NCBI RefSeq assembly: GCF_000296775.1
Contig: NZ_AJLE01000003.1
Coordinates: 186,001 to 250,000 of the forward strand
Direction of reading: 5' to 3'
DNA: 64,000 nt
Source: Sulfurovum sp. AR
Lineage (GTDB): Bacteria > Campylobacterota > Campylobacteria > Campylobacterales > Sulfurovaceae
Position numbers and translations under genes: made by a program. The notes under the pieces are model-generated. The model was not told the origin of the DNA. It saw only the letters and a list, made by a program, of their open reading frames with translations, and ran no database searches. This document shows positions 43,643-52,536 of this stretch, piece by piece. Each line of letters begins with the position of its first letter. Position 1 is the stretch's first letter.

Positions 43643-45598
43643 ATGTCATGTCACAAAAAATCTTACATTACTACTCCGATCTACTACGTTAACGACATTG
43701 CCCATATCGGTCATGCGTATACAACCATCATTGCAGACACACTTGCACGTTACTCGCGTATGTCAGGATTGGATACTTTTTTTCTTACCGGTACGGATGA
43801 ACACGGTCAGAAAATAGAAGAAGCTGCAAAAGCAAGAGGAAAATCGACCCAAGCTTATGCAGATGAGATCTCAGCTACTTTTAAAAACCTTTGGGATGAT
43901 TTTGACATCTCTTATGATAAATTTATCAGAACTACAGACGCAGACCACATGAAAGGTGTTCAAAAAGCCTTTTCAATCATGCATGAAAATGGTGATATCT
44001 ACAAAGACACCTATAAGGGTCACTACTGTATATCATGTGAAACCTTCTTCCCTGCCATACAATTGGTTGATGATGAATTTTGTCCAGAATGTGGTAAAAG
44101 CACGACTATAGTAGAAGAAGAGAGTTACTTTTTCAAACTCTCAAAATATGAGGACAGACTGCTTCAATACTATGAAGAACACCCTAATTTCATTTTACCT
44201 AAGAGTAAAAGAAATGAAGTGATCCGTTTTGTTGAAGGCGGACTACAGGATCTTTCCATTACTCGTACAAGTTTTGACTGGGGTGTGAAACTTCCAGAAG
44301 AGATGGATGACCCTAAACACGTGATGTATGTATGGCTTGATGCACTGATGAACTATGTCACAGCACTGGGGTATGGTACAGATGAAGCGAACATGGACTA
44401 CTGGCCGGCACGTGTGCAACTTATAGGTAAAGATATTTTACGTTTCCATGCCATCTACTGGCCGGCATTTCTTATGAGCCTTGACCTGCCTCTTCCGACA
44501 CACATTGCTGCACATGGTTGGTGGACAAGAGATGGTGAGAAGATGAGTAAGTCCAAAGGGAACGTGGTCAACCCTAGAGAAGTGGCAAATGCCTATGGAC
44601 TGGACAACTTCCGTTACTTTATGCTTAGAGAAGTGCCATTCGGCGGTGACGGTGACTTTAGCCAAAAAGCGCTCATTGACCGTATCAATTCCGACCTTGG
44701 TAATGACCTTGGAAACCTGCTCAACCGTCTTATAGGAATGAGCGGTAAATACTTTAACGGTACCGTAGACTCTGCACATGTATCCAAATACTATCAGGCA
44801 GAACTTGATGAAGTCCATGCCGCTTTAGACACTTTGGAACCACTGCTTTTTGATATGCAGATACACAGATACCTTGAAGAGCTTTGGAGACCACTCACGG
44901 TAGCGAACAAAGCCATAGATATGTACCAGCCATGGACATTGATGAAAGAAGGCAGAGAAGAAGAAGCGATGGCCCTTAACGGACTCATAGCGGCAATACT
45001 TGCAAAAGTGTCGATCATGCTTTCTCCTGTCATGCCTGAGGTGTGTAAAAAGATCTCTAATGCCCTTCACTTCACTATAGACAATGCTTCATGGAACAGT
45101 ATGGTAAAAGATACCAAACTTCTTGAAACATTTACACTCGAAAAGATCGACCCTCTTTTCCCTCGTATAGAAGAGCCTTTACTGGAACAAGCAGAGCCTG
45201 TTGATGTCAAAGAGAAAGAGAAAGCACCTAAAAAAGAAGCGCCTAAAGAAGAAAAGAAGGAAGAAGGTATCGCATTGATAGGAATAGACCAATTCTTCCA
45301 AACTTCTCTCAAAGTCGGTACGGTTGTAAAAGCAGAGGAAGTACCAAAGAGTAAAAAACTTCTTTTACTGCAAGTCGATATCGGTGAAGATGCGCCTAGA
45401 CAGGTTGTTGCAGGTATCAAAGAGTGGTATAGTGCTGAAGATATGCTCAACACACAAGTCTGTGTTGTTGCGAACCTTAAACCAGCTAAACTCATGGGTC
45501 TCAAGAGTGAAGGTATGCTTCTTGCAGCCAAAGATGAGAATGGTCTATGTATGATACGTCCAGAGAAGCCGAAAACTTCTGGAACACCTATAGGTTAA
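43643..45598 (+). CDS. metG: Methionyl-tRNA synthetase
   Basis: A 651-residue synthetase. HIGH appears as DIAHIGHAYTT and KMSKS as GEKMSKSKGN. A zinc knuckle CISCETFFPAI...CPECGK lies between. After a lysine/glutamate-rich linker (about 525-548) comes an EMAP/Trbp111-type tRNA-binding domain (FQTSLKVGTVVKAEEVPKSK to the end), which also dimerises the enzyme. AAGGA at 43629 precedes the ATG at 43643; a TTG seven codons upstream overlaps it and is rejected. Confidence 0.96.
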   Translation: MSCHKKSYITTPIYYVNDIAHIGHAYTTIIADTLARYSRMSGLDTFFLTGTDEHGQKIEEAAKARGKSTQAYADEISATFKNLWDDFDISYDKFIRTTDADHMKGVQKAFSIMHENGDIYKDTYKGHYCISCETFFPAIQLVDDEFCPECGKSTTIVEEESYFFKLSKYEDRLLQYYEEHPNFILPKSKRNEVIRFVEGGLQDLSITRTSFDWGVKLPEEMDDPKHVMYVWLDALMNYVTALGYGTDEANMDYWPARVQLIGKDILRFHAIYWPAFLMSLDLPLPTHIAAHGWWTRDGEKMSKSKGNVVNPREVANAYGLDNFRYFMLREVPFGGDGDFSQKALIDRINSDLGNDLGNLLNRLIGMSGKYFNGTVDSAHVSKYYQAELDEVHAALDTLEPLLFDMQIHRYLEELWRPLTVANKAIDMYQPWTLMKEGREEEAMALNGLIAAILAKVSIMLSPVMPEVCKKISNALHFTIDNASWNSMVKDTKLLETFTLEKIDPLFPRIEEPLLEQAEPVDVKEKEKAPKKEAPKEEKKEEGIALIGIDQFFQTSLKVGTVVKAEEVPKSKKLLLLQVDIGEDAPRQVVAGIKEWYSAEDMLNTQVCVVANLKPAKLMGLKSEGMLLAAKDENGLCMIRPEKPKTSGTPIG

Positions 45599-45600
45599 GT

Positions 45601-46581
45601 ATGAAAATTGAAGATATTGTAAACCTCACAGAGGGAACACTCACGAATATTCCAAAGGTCCAGTCTATAGAGGCTGCAACGGTCTACTATTCAAAAGTAG
45701 AGCATGGTGATCTTTTCTTCTCTTCAAATCAGGAAGAGATAGACCAAGCCATCGCAAATGGTGCCTATGCCATCGTTTATGCCGATGACAATATCGTAAA
45801 AAAGGATGATGAAATAGCCTGGATCAAAGTCTCAGATCTGCAGCTTGCAGCCATGAAACTCATCCGTTATGTGATCATTAGAAAAGAAGCAGAATTCTAT
45901 CTGCTTTCAGAACATGAAATGACCTTTTTGAAGATGATACTTGTGCACAAGACCAACATTACCTTCATATCAAATGACTGGAGAAAGGCCTTTGAACAGA
46001 TTCTGAACACTGAAAGTTCGCTTTTTGTTGGAACGGACAAGGAACTTCTAGAACTTATCAAACCTGACATTCCTAAACTTAATAAAGAGGTGGATGGATA
46101 TGCCGTATTTGATACACTCTTTAGAACGACATTCAAGGTAGGCGGATTTGTCTATCAGGAAAAAGAGCTGATCCCATTCCATTTAGAGTATCTCCTTCGT
46201 GTGATAGACTTTTGTGACTCACATGAACTTACCTACTCAGTGGAGCGTCTAAAGTATACGAAACACTTTACACCGGTATTTATAGATGGAAAACTCAAAA
46301 GCACACAAGCAAGCAAGAGTGATAAGGTGGCAATATTTACTGACAACCTCTCAGATATCACCAAAGCAAGAGAATATGTCATGAGAAGTAATATGTGGGT
46401 CAAAAGTGTGGTTATGACACCGCCTAAGACCAAAGTACCCGGCATTGACCACCCGTATTGGTTTGCAACAAAAGAAGAGCTGCAGGAGCTACTCAAAAAT
46501 ATCCACTATAACTATGCATTCATCTACAATGCAGACAAAAGTATGTTACATACGATACAAGAAGAGTACTCACTCTTCTAA
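45601..46581 (+). CDS. Unknown protein with MurE/MurF N-terminal-like region
   Basis: A 327-residue cytosolic protein beginning 2 bp after the metG stop. Its opening, IEDIVNLTEGTLTN followed by HGDLFFSSNQEEIDQAIANGA and YAIVYADDN, resembles the substrate-binding first domain of Mur ligases. The ATP-binding GTNGKT motif of Mur ligases is absent, so it is not a working ligase. The remainder shows segments such as DGYAVFDTLFRTTFKVGGF and a C-terminal YAFIYNADKSMLH. This could be a Mur-derived protein with a different role. The homology is read by eye and is tentative. Confidence 0.55.
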   Translation: MKIEDIVNLTEGTLTNIPKVQSIEAATVYYSKVEHGDLFFSSNQEEIDQAIANGAYAIVYADDNIVKKDDEIAWIKVSDLQLAAMKLIRYVIIRKEAEFYLLSEHEMTFLKMILVHKTNITFISNDWRKAFEQILNTESSLFVGTDKELLELIKPDIPKLNKEVDGYAVFDTLFRTTFKVGGFVYQEKELIPFHLEYLLRVIDFCDSHELTYSVERLKYTKHFTPVFIDGKLKSTQASKSDKVAIFTDNLSDITKAREYVMRSNMWVKSVVMTPPKTKVPGIDHPYWFATKEELQELLKNIHYNYAFIYNADKSMLHTIQEEYSLF

Positions 46582-46588
46582 CACTTTT

Positions 46589-47251
46589 TTACACTTGCAG
46601 TGACTGTGAGTGTAAAGCTTTTCTCATCAACACCATATTTTTCCCGTTATCAGCGATAACTTCAACACCATACTTTTTGCATAGTACTCTAAAAGTCTGA
46701 GCAGTAAAGAAGACAATATGTGTCGGGTCCTGATGGTAATACCACTTTTTAAACGCCTCTACATCATTGGGGTGAAACTGTGTCTGTATGGCCAGGTAAC
46801 CGCCCTCTTCCAATCGTTCCAGGAGACTCTCAAATACTTCTCTGGGCTGATGCAAGTGTTCAAACACTTCTGTAGAGACGATCAGCTCATACTTTTTCTT
46901 CTCCTCTAAGGTGTCGGGATGATAGATAGGGTCATAGTAGTCACACGCTATACCTTCTTTTGTAAGTAGTGAAGCGAGCAAAGAGCTTCTGCCACAACCA
47001 AAATCAAGCGCTCTTTTCGGTTGGTTCACTAAAGGAAGTATAAAATCGATAAATCGCTGGAAATACGCCTGGTATCCTGTATCATTTTCATCATTTTCAT
47101 GAAGGTTGTATCGTTCTTTTTGGGTACTGAGATCCTGGTAGTATTCAGGTGATTTAAAGATGTACTGGCAAGCCTCACAATAGTAATAGGTGATATCCGT
47201 TTTTTCATGCTGAAATGACGCTGTTGGTTTATCGCAAATATGGCAGTTCAA
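46589..47251 (-). CDS. SAM-dependent methyltransferase with N-terminal zinc ribbon
   Basis: A 220-residue protein. The first 30 residues hold CHIC and CEAC, a four-cysteine zinc ribbon. A Methyltransf_23-type domain follows, with ALDFGCGRSSLLASLL (motif I), STEVFEHLHQPREVF and a GGYLAIQTQF strand. This ribbon-plus-methyltransferase layout is common in surface-polysaccharide or small-molecule modification enzymes, but the substrate is unknown. The start is TTG, six bases after AAAGGA. It is convergent with the gene downstream of metG. Confidence 0.8.
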   Translation of the reverse strand: MNCHICDKPTASFQHEKTDITYYYCEACQYIFKSPEYYQDLSTQKERYNLHENDENDTGYQAYFQRFIDFILPLVNQPKRALDFGCGRSSLLASLLTKEGIACDYYDPIYHPDTLEEKKKYELIVSTEVFEHLHQPREVFESLLERLEEGGYLAIQTQFHPNDVEAFKKWYYHQDPTHIVFFTAQTFRVLCKKYGVEVIADNGKNMVLMRKALHSQSLQV

Positions 47252-47312
47252 TCTACATCCTTTAATGAGTGTTATGTTACTATCTTATCTATTAATTCAA
47301 GGACAAAATGCA

Positions 47313-48410
47313 ATGAGAAGAAGAGACTTTATCACCGGTACAGCCATAGGTGCTACGGCTTTAGCACTAAACGGATGCCATAGGGCTGAAGAAAAAACAG
47401 AAGGCAGTTCTGTGAATATAAACCGGGGGAAAAAAGTAACGCTCAAACTCGCCACTTCCTGGCCTGCACACTTTCCTATCATGGGGACAGGTGTAGACAG
47501 TTTTGCCAAACGCTGTGCTGAACTGAGTGGAGGCACACTGGAGATCAAAGTCTATGCCAAGAACATTCTTGTCCCTGCCCTTCAGGTTTTTGACTCTACT
47601 TCCGCAGCACAAATTGATGCATTTCATTCCGGTGTCTACTACTGGAAAGGAAAGAATCCTGCATTTTCGATCTTTGGGGGTATGCCTCTGGGGCTCACCA
47701 GCGAAGAGATGGTTACATGGATGAAGTTTGGCGGCGGTTATGAACTCTGGCGTGAACTATATGGTAAATTTAACCTCTATCCATTGATAGGAGGTACTAC
47801 AGGACCCCAAATGGGAGGCTGGTTCAAAAAAGAGATCAACTCTCTTGCGGACCTTAAAGGCCTCAAGATGCGTATCCCCGGTCTGGGCGGCGAAGTGATG
47901 AAAAAACTGGGGGTAAACCCTGTACTACTGCCTGCTGGGGAGATCTATACCTCACTTGAACGCGGTACCATCGATGCAACAGAGTGGGTAGGACCTGCGC
48001 TTGACAGCATGATGGGCTTTGCCAAAGCAGCACCCTACTACTATACAGGCTGGCATGAACCAGGTTCGATACTGGAGATCACTTTTAACAAAGCCCGATG
48101 GGAAAAGCTGAGTAGCGAGCATCAAGCCATTATTACTGCAGCCAGTGAAGAGATGTCAGCAAACATGCTTCATGAATTTAGATACCAAAATGCAAAAGCA
48201 CTGCAAAACCTTCCAGACAATGTAGAAGTACGAACATTTCCCAAAGATATGATGGATGCAGCCAAAGTAGCACTGGGTGAAGTACTGGATGCCCAAAGTG
48301 CCCAAAATGAAGATTTTAAACGTGTATTGAAAAGCTATAGGGATTTTGTCAAACTCAATCAGCCTTGGGATGATATCAGTACCAAGAACTTCTTAAATAT
48401 CAGAGGGTAA
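47313..48410 (+). CDS. TRAP transporter substrate-binding protein, DctP family
   Basis: A 365-residue periplasmic binding protein. The N-terminus RRRDFITGTAIGATALAL is a twin-arginine signal, and NGC at its end could be a lipobox, so the protein is probably a Tat-exported lipoprotein. TLKLATSWPAHFPIMG, LKGLKMRIPGLGGEVMKKLG and TIDATEWVGPALD are DctP-family blocks for carboxylate or keto-acid ligands. No DctQ or DctM membrane gene is adjacent. AAGGA lies 9 nt before the ATG at 47313. Confidence 0.88.
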   Translation: MRRRDFITGTAIGATALALNGCHRAEEKTEGSSVNINRGKKVTLKLATSWPAHFPIMGTGVDSFAKRCAELSGGTLEIKVYAKNILVPALQVFDSTSAAQIDAFHSGVYYWKGKNPAFSIFGGMPLGLTSEEMVTWMKFGGGYELWRELYGKFNLYPLIGGTTGPQMGGWFKKEINSLADLKGLKMRIPGLGGEVMKKLGVNPVLLPAGEIYTSLERGTIDATEWVGPALDSMMGFAKAAPYYYTGWHEPGSILEITFNKARWEKLSSEHQAIITAASEEMSANMLHEFRYQNAKALQNLPDNVEVRTFPKDMMDAAKVALGEVLDAQSAQNEDFKRVLKSYRDFVKLNQPWDDISTKNFLNIRG

Positions 48411-48420
48411 TCACCCCTCT
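48402..48420. terminator. Hairpin between TRAP and DUF234 genes
   Basis: AGAGGG (48402-48407) pairs with CCCTCT (48415-48420), spanning the TRAP gene stop and the 13-bp gap to the convergent gene. It is a bidirectional terminator candidate with only a short T-rich flank. Confidence 0.45.
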
Positions 48421-48423
48421 CTT

Positions 48424-49350
48424 CTAATACTTCTTATTGGTATATTCAAGTAGATCTTTTTCACTCAGATCAGCTATCAAGCCGGTAAGGTTTCTCAATG
48501 AAAAAAGTTGCAACTTCTCACCTTTTTCCTTTTTGAGTTCAGATGAGAATTTGTTTTTAGAGAAGATGACAAACCTGTCGACATCCAGTTGCGCCTGTGC
48601 ACATTTTTCTTTGAGCTTTGTAAGTTCACTCTTATTGGCTTTTGACTTAGCGTACTTTGTGATACCTGCGATCATTTCTCCGGACTTTCTTTTGATCAAG
48701 ATGTCAATCTCAACATGCTTGTCCCAATACCCGCCGATACCAACGATAGGATCACCCTCAAATGCATCTTGAAAACTCTTTTTGAGCATTTCAAATACCA
48801 ATTGGTCATAGATAAGATTTGAAAATTCTGATCTTATACGTGACCAGTGTTCTTTCATCTCTGAATAGTCACCCTCTTTGATGCCTTTATAGTAAGGAGA
48901 GATGCAAGCGAACCAAAAACGCATAAAAGGCTGTACAAAGAGTAATTTATCCGAGTTTGCATCTGCCTCTGTCAGGGGCTTTTCTGTCGATCTGTCAAAG
49001 ATCAAGAGGTCTTTTTTAATCAGCCAGTCTATCGCCTCTTCACCCTCTTCTCTCTTTACATTCGCTTTTTTAAAAGCAGAGAATTCTCTTCTATCACCTG
49101 ATGCTATAGCCGATAAAAGAGAATGATAGATAGGTTTACTCTTTGTAATATATGCAATGTCACCATGAATGTATCTGTAGTTTCTAAGCACTTTTTCTTC
49201 TATCAGTTCATCAATAGATCTGGAAAAGTCAATACGCCATCCCATACCGCCAAATACAGAAAAATACTCTACAGCCTGTTCAAAGTCAGTCGCATGGTTT
49301 TGGTAACAAAAAGAGCGGAAATGTTGTAGTAGTGTCGGATTTTTTTCCAT
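48424..49350 (-). CDS. DUF234-type nuclease-like protein, paralogue A
   Basis: A 308-residue protein that looks like the C-terminal half of archaeal-type ATPases (DUF234), without the ATPase domain. It has a winged-helix region (about 20-110) and a PD-(D/E)XK-like fold after about 195: HVEIDILIKRKSGE then AGITKYAKSK. The putative catalytic E-x-K is replaced by I-T-K, while the first acidic residue (EID) remains. It shares its full length with the gene at 51484 (opening PTLLQHFRSF, ending YTNKKY). The nuclease interpretation is inference. Confidence 0.7.
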   Translation of the reverse strand: MEKNPTLLQHFRSFCYQNHATDFEQAVEYFSVFGGMGWRIDFSRSIDELIEEKVLRNYRYIHGDIAYITKSKPIYHSLLSAIASGDRREFSAFKKANVKREEGEEAIDWLIKKDLLIFDRSTEKPLTEADANSDKLLFVQPFMRFWFACISPYYKGIKEGDYSEMKEHWSRIRSEFSNLIYDQLVFEMLKKSFQDAFEGDPIVGIGGYWDKHVEIDILIKRKSGEMIAGITKYAKSKANKSELTKLKEKCAQAQLDVDRFVIFSKNKFSSELKKEKGEKLQLFSLRNLTGLIADLSEKDLLEYTNKKY

Positions 49351-49499
49351 CAGGAAACCTTTAGATTAATAGATAGATTATACCTAAGATGCTGTTATAA
49401 CCTACCACTTTCTATCACTTTTATACAGTGATATCTTCTACTCACCTTTATTTTTAACTTTATAAGTGACTTCAAAGCTTTACCAGCTAATATGGGCAT

Positions 49500-50930
49500 A
49501 TGAAATTAAATGAATTACACGTAACCAACCCCTACTTAAAACTGCCGTCTGTGTGTTATGACAGAGTAACACCAACGCCTCTTGCAGAACCCTACCTTAT
49601 ACATGCCAACACAGATGTGGCTAAGGTACTCGATATTGACGAGACGGAACTCCAGACTGAAGCATTTGTGAAGTTTCTTAATGGTGAGTATATAGCTGAA
49701 GGGTCAGAACCTTTTGCCATGTGTTATGCCGGGCACCAGTTTGGCTATTTTGTGCCTAGGCTTGGTGATGGCCGAGCGATCAATATCGGTACGATCGACA
49801 AGTATCATCTGCAGTTGAAGGGTGCAGGGATCACCGAGTATTCGCGTCACGGTGATGGACGTGCCGTACTACGTTCAAGTATCAGAGAATACCTTATGAG
49901 TGAAGCGATGCATGGTCTGAGTATACCAACTACACTCTGTTTGGGGCTGATAGGGTCAGAACATGATGTGAGACGTGACAAGATAGAAAAAGGTGCGATT
50001 GTCTGCCGTGTGAGCTCGTCATGGGTACGTTTTGGTACGTTTGAATATTATGCCCATCAAGGAAAGTTCAAAGAGCTTGCTGCATTGGCTGATTATGTCA
50101 TAGAGGAAAATTTTCCGCATCATAGTGGTAAAGAGAATCGCTATACCCTACTCTTTAATGATGTGCTGATCATCACAGCCAGGCTTATTGCACAATGGAT
50201 GTCTGTCGGTTTTAACCACGGTGTTATGAACACGGATAATATGTCTATCGCCGGGCTGACGATAGACTATGGTCCCTATGCTTTTTTAGATGATTTCCGA
50301 CATGAAAATGTATGCAACCAAACAGATGTAGAGGGACGCTACAGTTTTGCAAACCAGCCCGAAATCGCCAAATGGAATCTTAAATCACTGATAATGGCCC
50401 TTAGTCCATTAACCGATACAGATAAGATGGAAAAGAACCTGGCGATGTTTGATAAGATCTATATACGTTATTTTCACTACTACATGTGTAAAAAGCTTGG
50501 ATTTGAAGGCACGATAGAAGGTGACCCTGAACTCATAGATGATATGCTGGACATGCTGGAGCAGCTGCATGTGGATTATACGCTCTTTTTTAGAACATTG
50601 AGTCACTATGAGGGAGATAGAAAAGCACTTCTCTCTACAGGGCTCTACCATGAACCTATGAATGCATGGCTGGACAGATATGATGCACGCATCAAAACCA
50701 TAGATACAACAGAACGAAAAGAGCAAATGCTCTCTTCCAATCCGAAGTATGTGCTTAAAAACTATATGCTTCAAGAGGCTATAGACGCGGCTGAAAAAGG
50801 TGACTTCTCTGTGGTAGATGACCTCTTTCAAATCGCCCAAAACCCGTTTGATGAACATCCAGCATTTGAGCGATGGGCAGAGGCTACACCGCAAGAATTT
50901 AAAAATAAAAGGCTCAGCTGCTCTTCTTAA
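49500..50930 (+). CDS. selO: SelO/YdiU protein AMPylase
   Basis: A 476-residue pseudokinase-fold enzyme that transfers AMP to protein hydroxyls in studied members. Characteristic blocks are FAMCYAGHQFGYFVPRLGDG, LQLKGAGITEYSRHGDGRA, LRSSIREYLMSEAMHGL and GVMNTDNMSIAGLTIDYGP (metal-binding N and D). The C-terminus is LSCSS; vertebrate SelO carries selenocysteine at this cysteine, so this is the cysteine form. It lies between the two DUF234 paralogues. No Shine-Dalgarno is obvious before the ATG. Confidence 0.94.
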   Translation: MKLNELHVTNPYLKLPSVCYDRVTPTPLAEPYLIHANTDVAKVLDIDETELQTEAFVKFLNGEYIAEGSEPFAMCYAGHQFGYFVPRLGDGRAINIGTIDKYHLQLKGAGITEYSRHGDGRAVLRSSIREYLMSEAMHGLSIPTTLCLGLIGSEHDVRRDKIEKGAIVCRVSSSWVRFGTFEYYAHQGKFKELAALADYVIEENFPHHSGKENRYTLLFNDVLIITARLIAQWMSVGFNHGVMNTDNMSIAGLTIDYGPYAFLDDFRHENVCNQTDVEGRYSFANQPEIAKWNLKSLIMALSPLTDTDKMEKNLAMFDKIYIRYFHYYMCKKLGFEGTIEGDPELIDDMLDMLEQLHVDYTLFFRTLSHYEGDRKALLSTGLYHEPMNAWLDRYDARIKTIDTTERKEQMLSSNPKYVLKNYMLQEAIDAAEKGDFSVVDDLFQIAQNPFDEHPAFERWAEATPQEFKNKRLSCSS

Positions 50931-50967
50931 CAAGGATAACTTTCAGAGAGTCAAAGCGTAGAGATGC

Positions 50968-50973
50968 TATACT
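50968..50973 (+). promoter_or_regulatory. TATACT -10 box of small gene
   Basis: TATACT lies 30 bp before the 47-residue gene at 51004. Confidence 0.4.
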
Positions 50974-51003
50974 AAACAAAATACGCTATACAAAGGAGAC
51001 GGT

Positions 51004-51147
51004 ATGAATCAGGACGAACTATTAGACCTATATCTTGAGAAGTTACGTGTATTATGTAAAGAAAAACTTGAAGAGCGTGAGATCAGTGTCATAGAAGCAT
51101 TGAAAGAATCCATACTCTATATTGAAGGTGAGATGCAGGAGTACTAA
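51004..51147 (+). CDS. 47-residue acidic helical protein
   Basis: ATG at 51004 follows a near-perfect AAAGGAGA with 5 nt spacing, and the frame ends TAA at 51145-51147. The product is one or two amphipathic helices with leucines in a heptad-like pattern (DELLDLYLEKLRVLCKEKLE), one cysteine and a net acidic charge. No family is recognised. The strong ribosome site and a -10 box 30 bp upstream support a real gene. It follows selO with a 73-bp gap and could be a small regulator or dimerising partner; that is speculative. Confidence 0.65.
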   Translation: MNQDELLDLYLEKLRVLCKEKLEEREISVIEALKESILYIEGEMQEY

Positions 51148-51170
51148 AGTACCCTCTCCCTTGCTGGAGA

Positions 51171-51473
51171 TCAGCCAAACACCCCTCTTGTTGTCAATAG
51201 TGTTGCAAGCCCTACCATCATAAAAATACCAAAGAATTTCATATAGTACCGGTTGTTGATCATGGTAGAGATGATGGTTCCCGCCACCAACGCAACAGCC
51301 AAAAAACCATAAAGTACAAACATCAACAAGATGACCTCTTGAGGCAGTTCAAGAGGCTTTTCATCAGGGAGTACAAATGTCTGCAGTCCGATCGTCACGA
51401 TCCAGATATAAAGCATGACAGAGAAGAATGCTGTCCAAAATAAAAACTGAATTTTACCGCTTCGTATGAGCAT
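51171..51473 (-). CDS. Small three-helix membrane protein
   Basis: A 100-residue protein with three hydrophobic segments (about 8-31, 45-69 and 79-95) and short polar loops, hence an inner-membrane protein. AAGGAAAATAG precedes the ATG, and that ribosome site overlaps the stop region of the DUF234 paralogue B gene 10 bp upstream, so the two are co-transcribed. No family recognised. Confidence 0.68.
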   Translation of the reverse strand: MLIRSGKIQFLFWTAFFSVMLYIWIVTIGLQTFVLPDEKPLELPQEVILLMFVLYGFLAVALVAGTIISTMINNRYYMKFFGIFMMVGLATLLTTRGVFG

Positions 51474-51483
51474 CTATTTTCCT

Positions 51484-52410
51484 TTAGTACTTTTTATTGG
51501 TATAGACTAACAAGTCATCTTTACTCAAGTTATCTAGTAACGAAACTAGATGTGTGTGAGATAAAAGTGTCAAGTCTACATCTTTCATCTGCTCAAGCTC
51601 AGAAGAAAATCCATTTTTAGAAAAGAGTACATAATCCGTTATATCTAGTTCTGCCTTTTCACACTTCTCTTTAAGGGAATTTAACATGTTGATTTTTGCT
51701 GCCTCTTTAGAGTATTTGCACTCACCTGCCAACATCTTTTCTGATTTTCTTTTAGCGAGTATCTCTATCTGCACATGTTTGTCATAGTATGAACCTATGG
51801 AAACGATGGGGTCATCTGCAAACTTTTCAGCAAAGCTTTGTTTTACAAGTTCTAACACCAACTGATTGCTCAGCAAGATAGAAAAATTAGCTTTTAGTGG
51901 ATGCCATTTCTGTGTAAATTCACTAAAGTCACCATTAGAAATACTCTTATAATTGGGAGAGATCACAGCAAACCAAAAACGCATAAAAGGCAGTTCAAAC
52001 AACACTCTATCCGACTTTCCATCACTCTCTTTTAAAGGTTTTTCCACTGAGAGATCAAATCTTAACAGACTTTTCTTTTCCAGGTAGTCTATGGCTTCTT
52101 CACCCCTGTCTCTACCCACTTTAGCTTTTTTAAAGGCCTCATGCTCATGGTTCACACCCAGTGCCACGAGTGATAACAACATATGGTAGACAGGGTTGTT
52201 ATGTGTATACCTTGTCATACTTTTATGAAGAGGTTCATAGTTACGCAGTATTTTTTCCTCTATGAGTGCCTCTACACTCTTAGTAACATCTACACTCCAC
52301 CCCGTCCCGCCAAACACAGTAAAGTACTCTAAAGCCGTATCGAAATCTCTGATATTGTTCTGGTAAGCAAAAGAGCGAAAATGTTGTAAAAGTGTTGGAC
52401 GTTTTGACAT
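51484..52410 (-). CDS. DUF234-type nuclease-like protein, paralogue B
   Basis: A 308-residue full-length paralogue of the gene at 48424, with the same opening (PTLLQHFRSF) and the same ending (YTNKKY). Its nuclease-like core reads HVQIEILAKRKSEKM then AGECKYSKEA. Here the E-x-K of a PD-(D/E)XK site is intact (E-C-K), but the upstream acid differs (EIE where copy A has EID). No ATPase domain is attached. It is co-transcribed with the small membrane protein downstream. The family link and nuclease fold are read from the sequence pattern only. Confidence 0.7.
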   Translation of the reverse strand: MSKRPTLLQHFRSFAYQNNIRDFDTALEYFTVFGGTGWSVDVTKSVEALIEEKILRNYEPLHKSMTRYTHNNPVYHMLLSLVALGVNHEHEAFKKAKVGRDRGEEAIDYLEKKSLLRFDLSVEKPLKESDGKSDRVLFELPFMRFWFAVISPNYKSISNGDFSEFTQKWHPLKANFSILLSNQLVLELVKQSFAEKFADDPIVSIGSYYDKHVQIEILAKRKSEKMLAGECKYSKEAAKINMLNSLKEKCEKAELDITDYVLFSKNGFSSELEQMKDVDLTLLSHTHLVSLLDNLSKDDLLVYTNKKY

Positions 52411-52536
52411 AGATTGACCTTGTATTGATAAATGAATTATAGCTAATGTTTACAGTTGGAATAACCCCTATTGTCATTAGGTAAAAGTGATGTCAGAGAT
52501 ACTAGCATCCTTCCCCTAATGAATACGTATTTCTCA

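Noticed and set aside
50409-50933. 174-codon frame antisense to selO
   Set aside because: Overlaps the selO 3' half, whose family motifs and C-terminus are clear.
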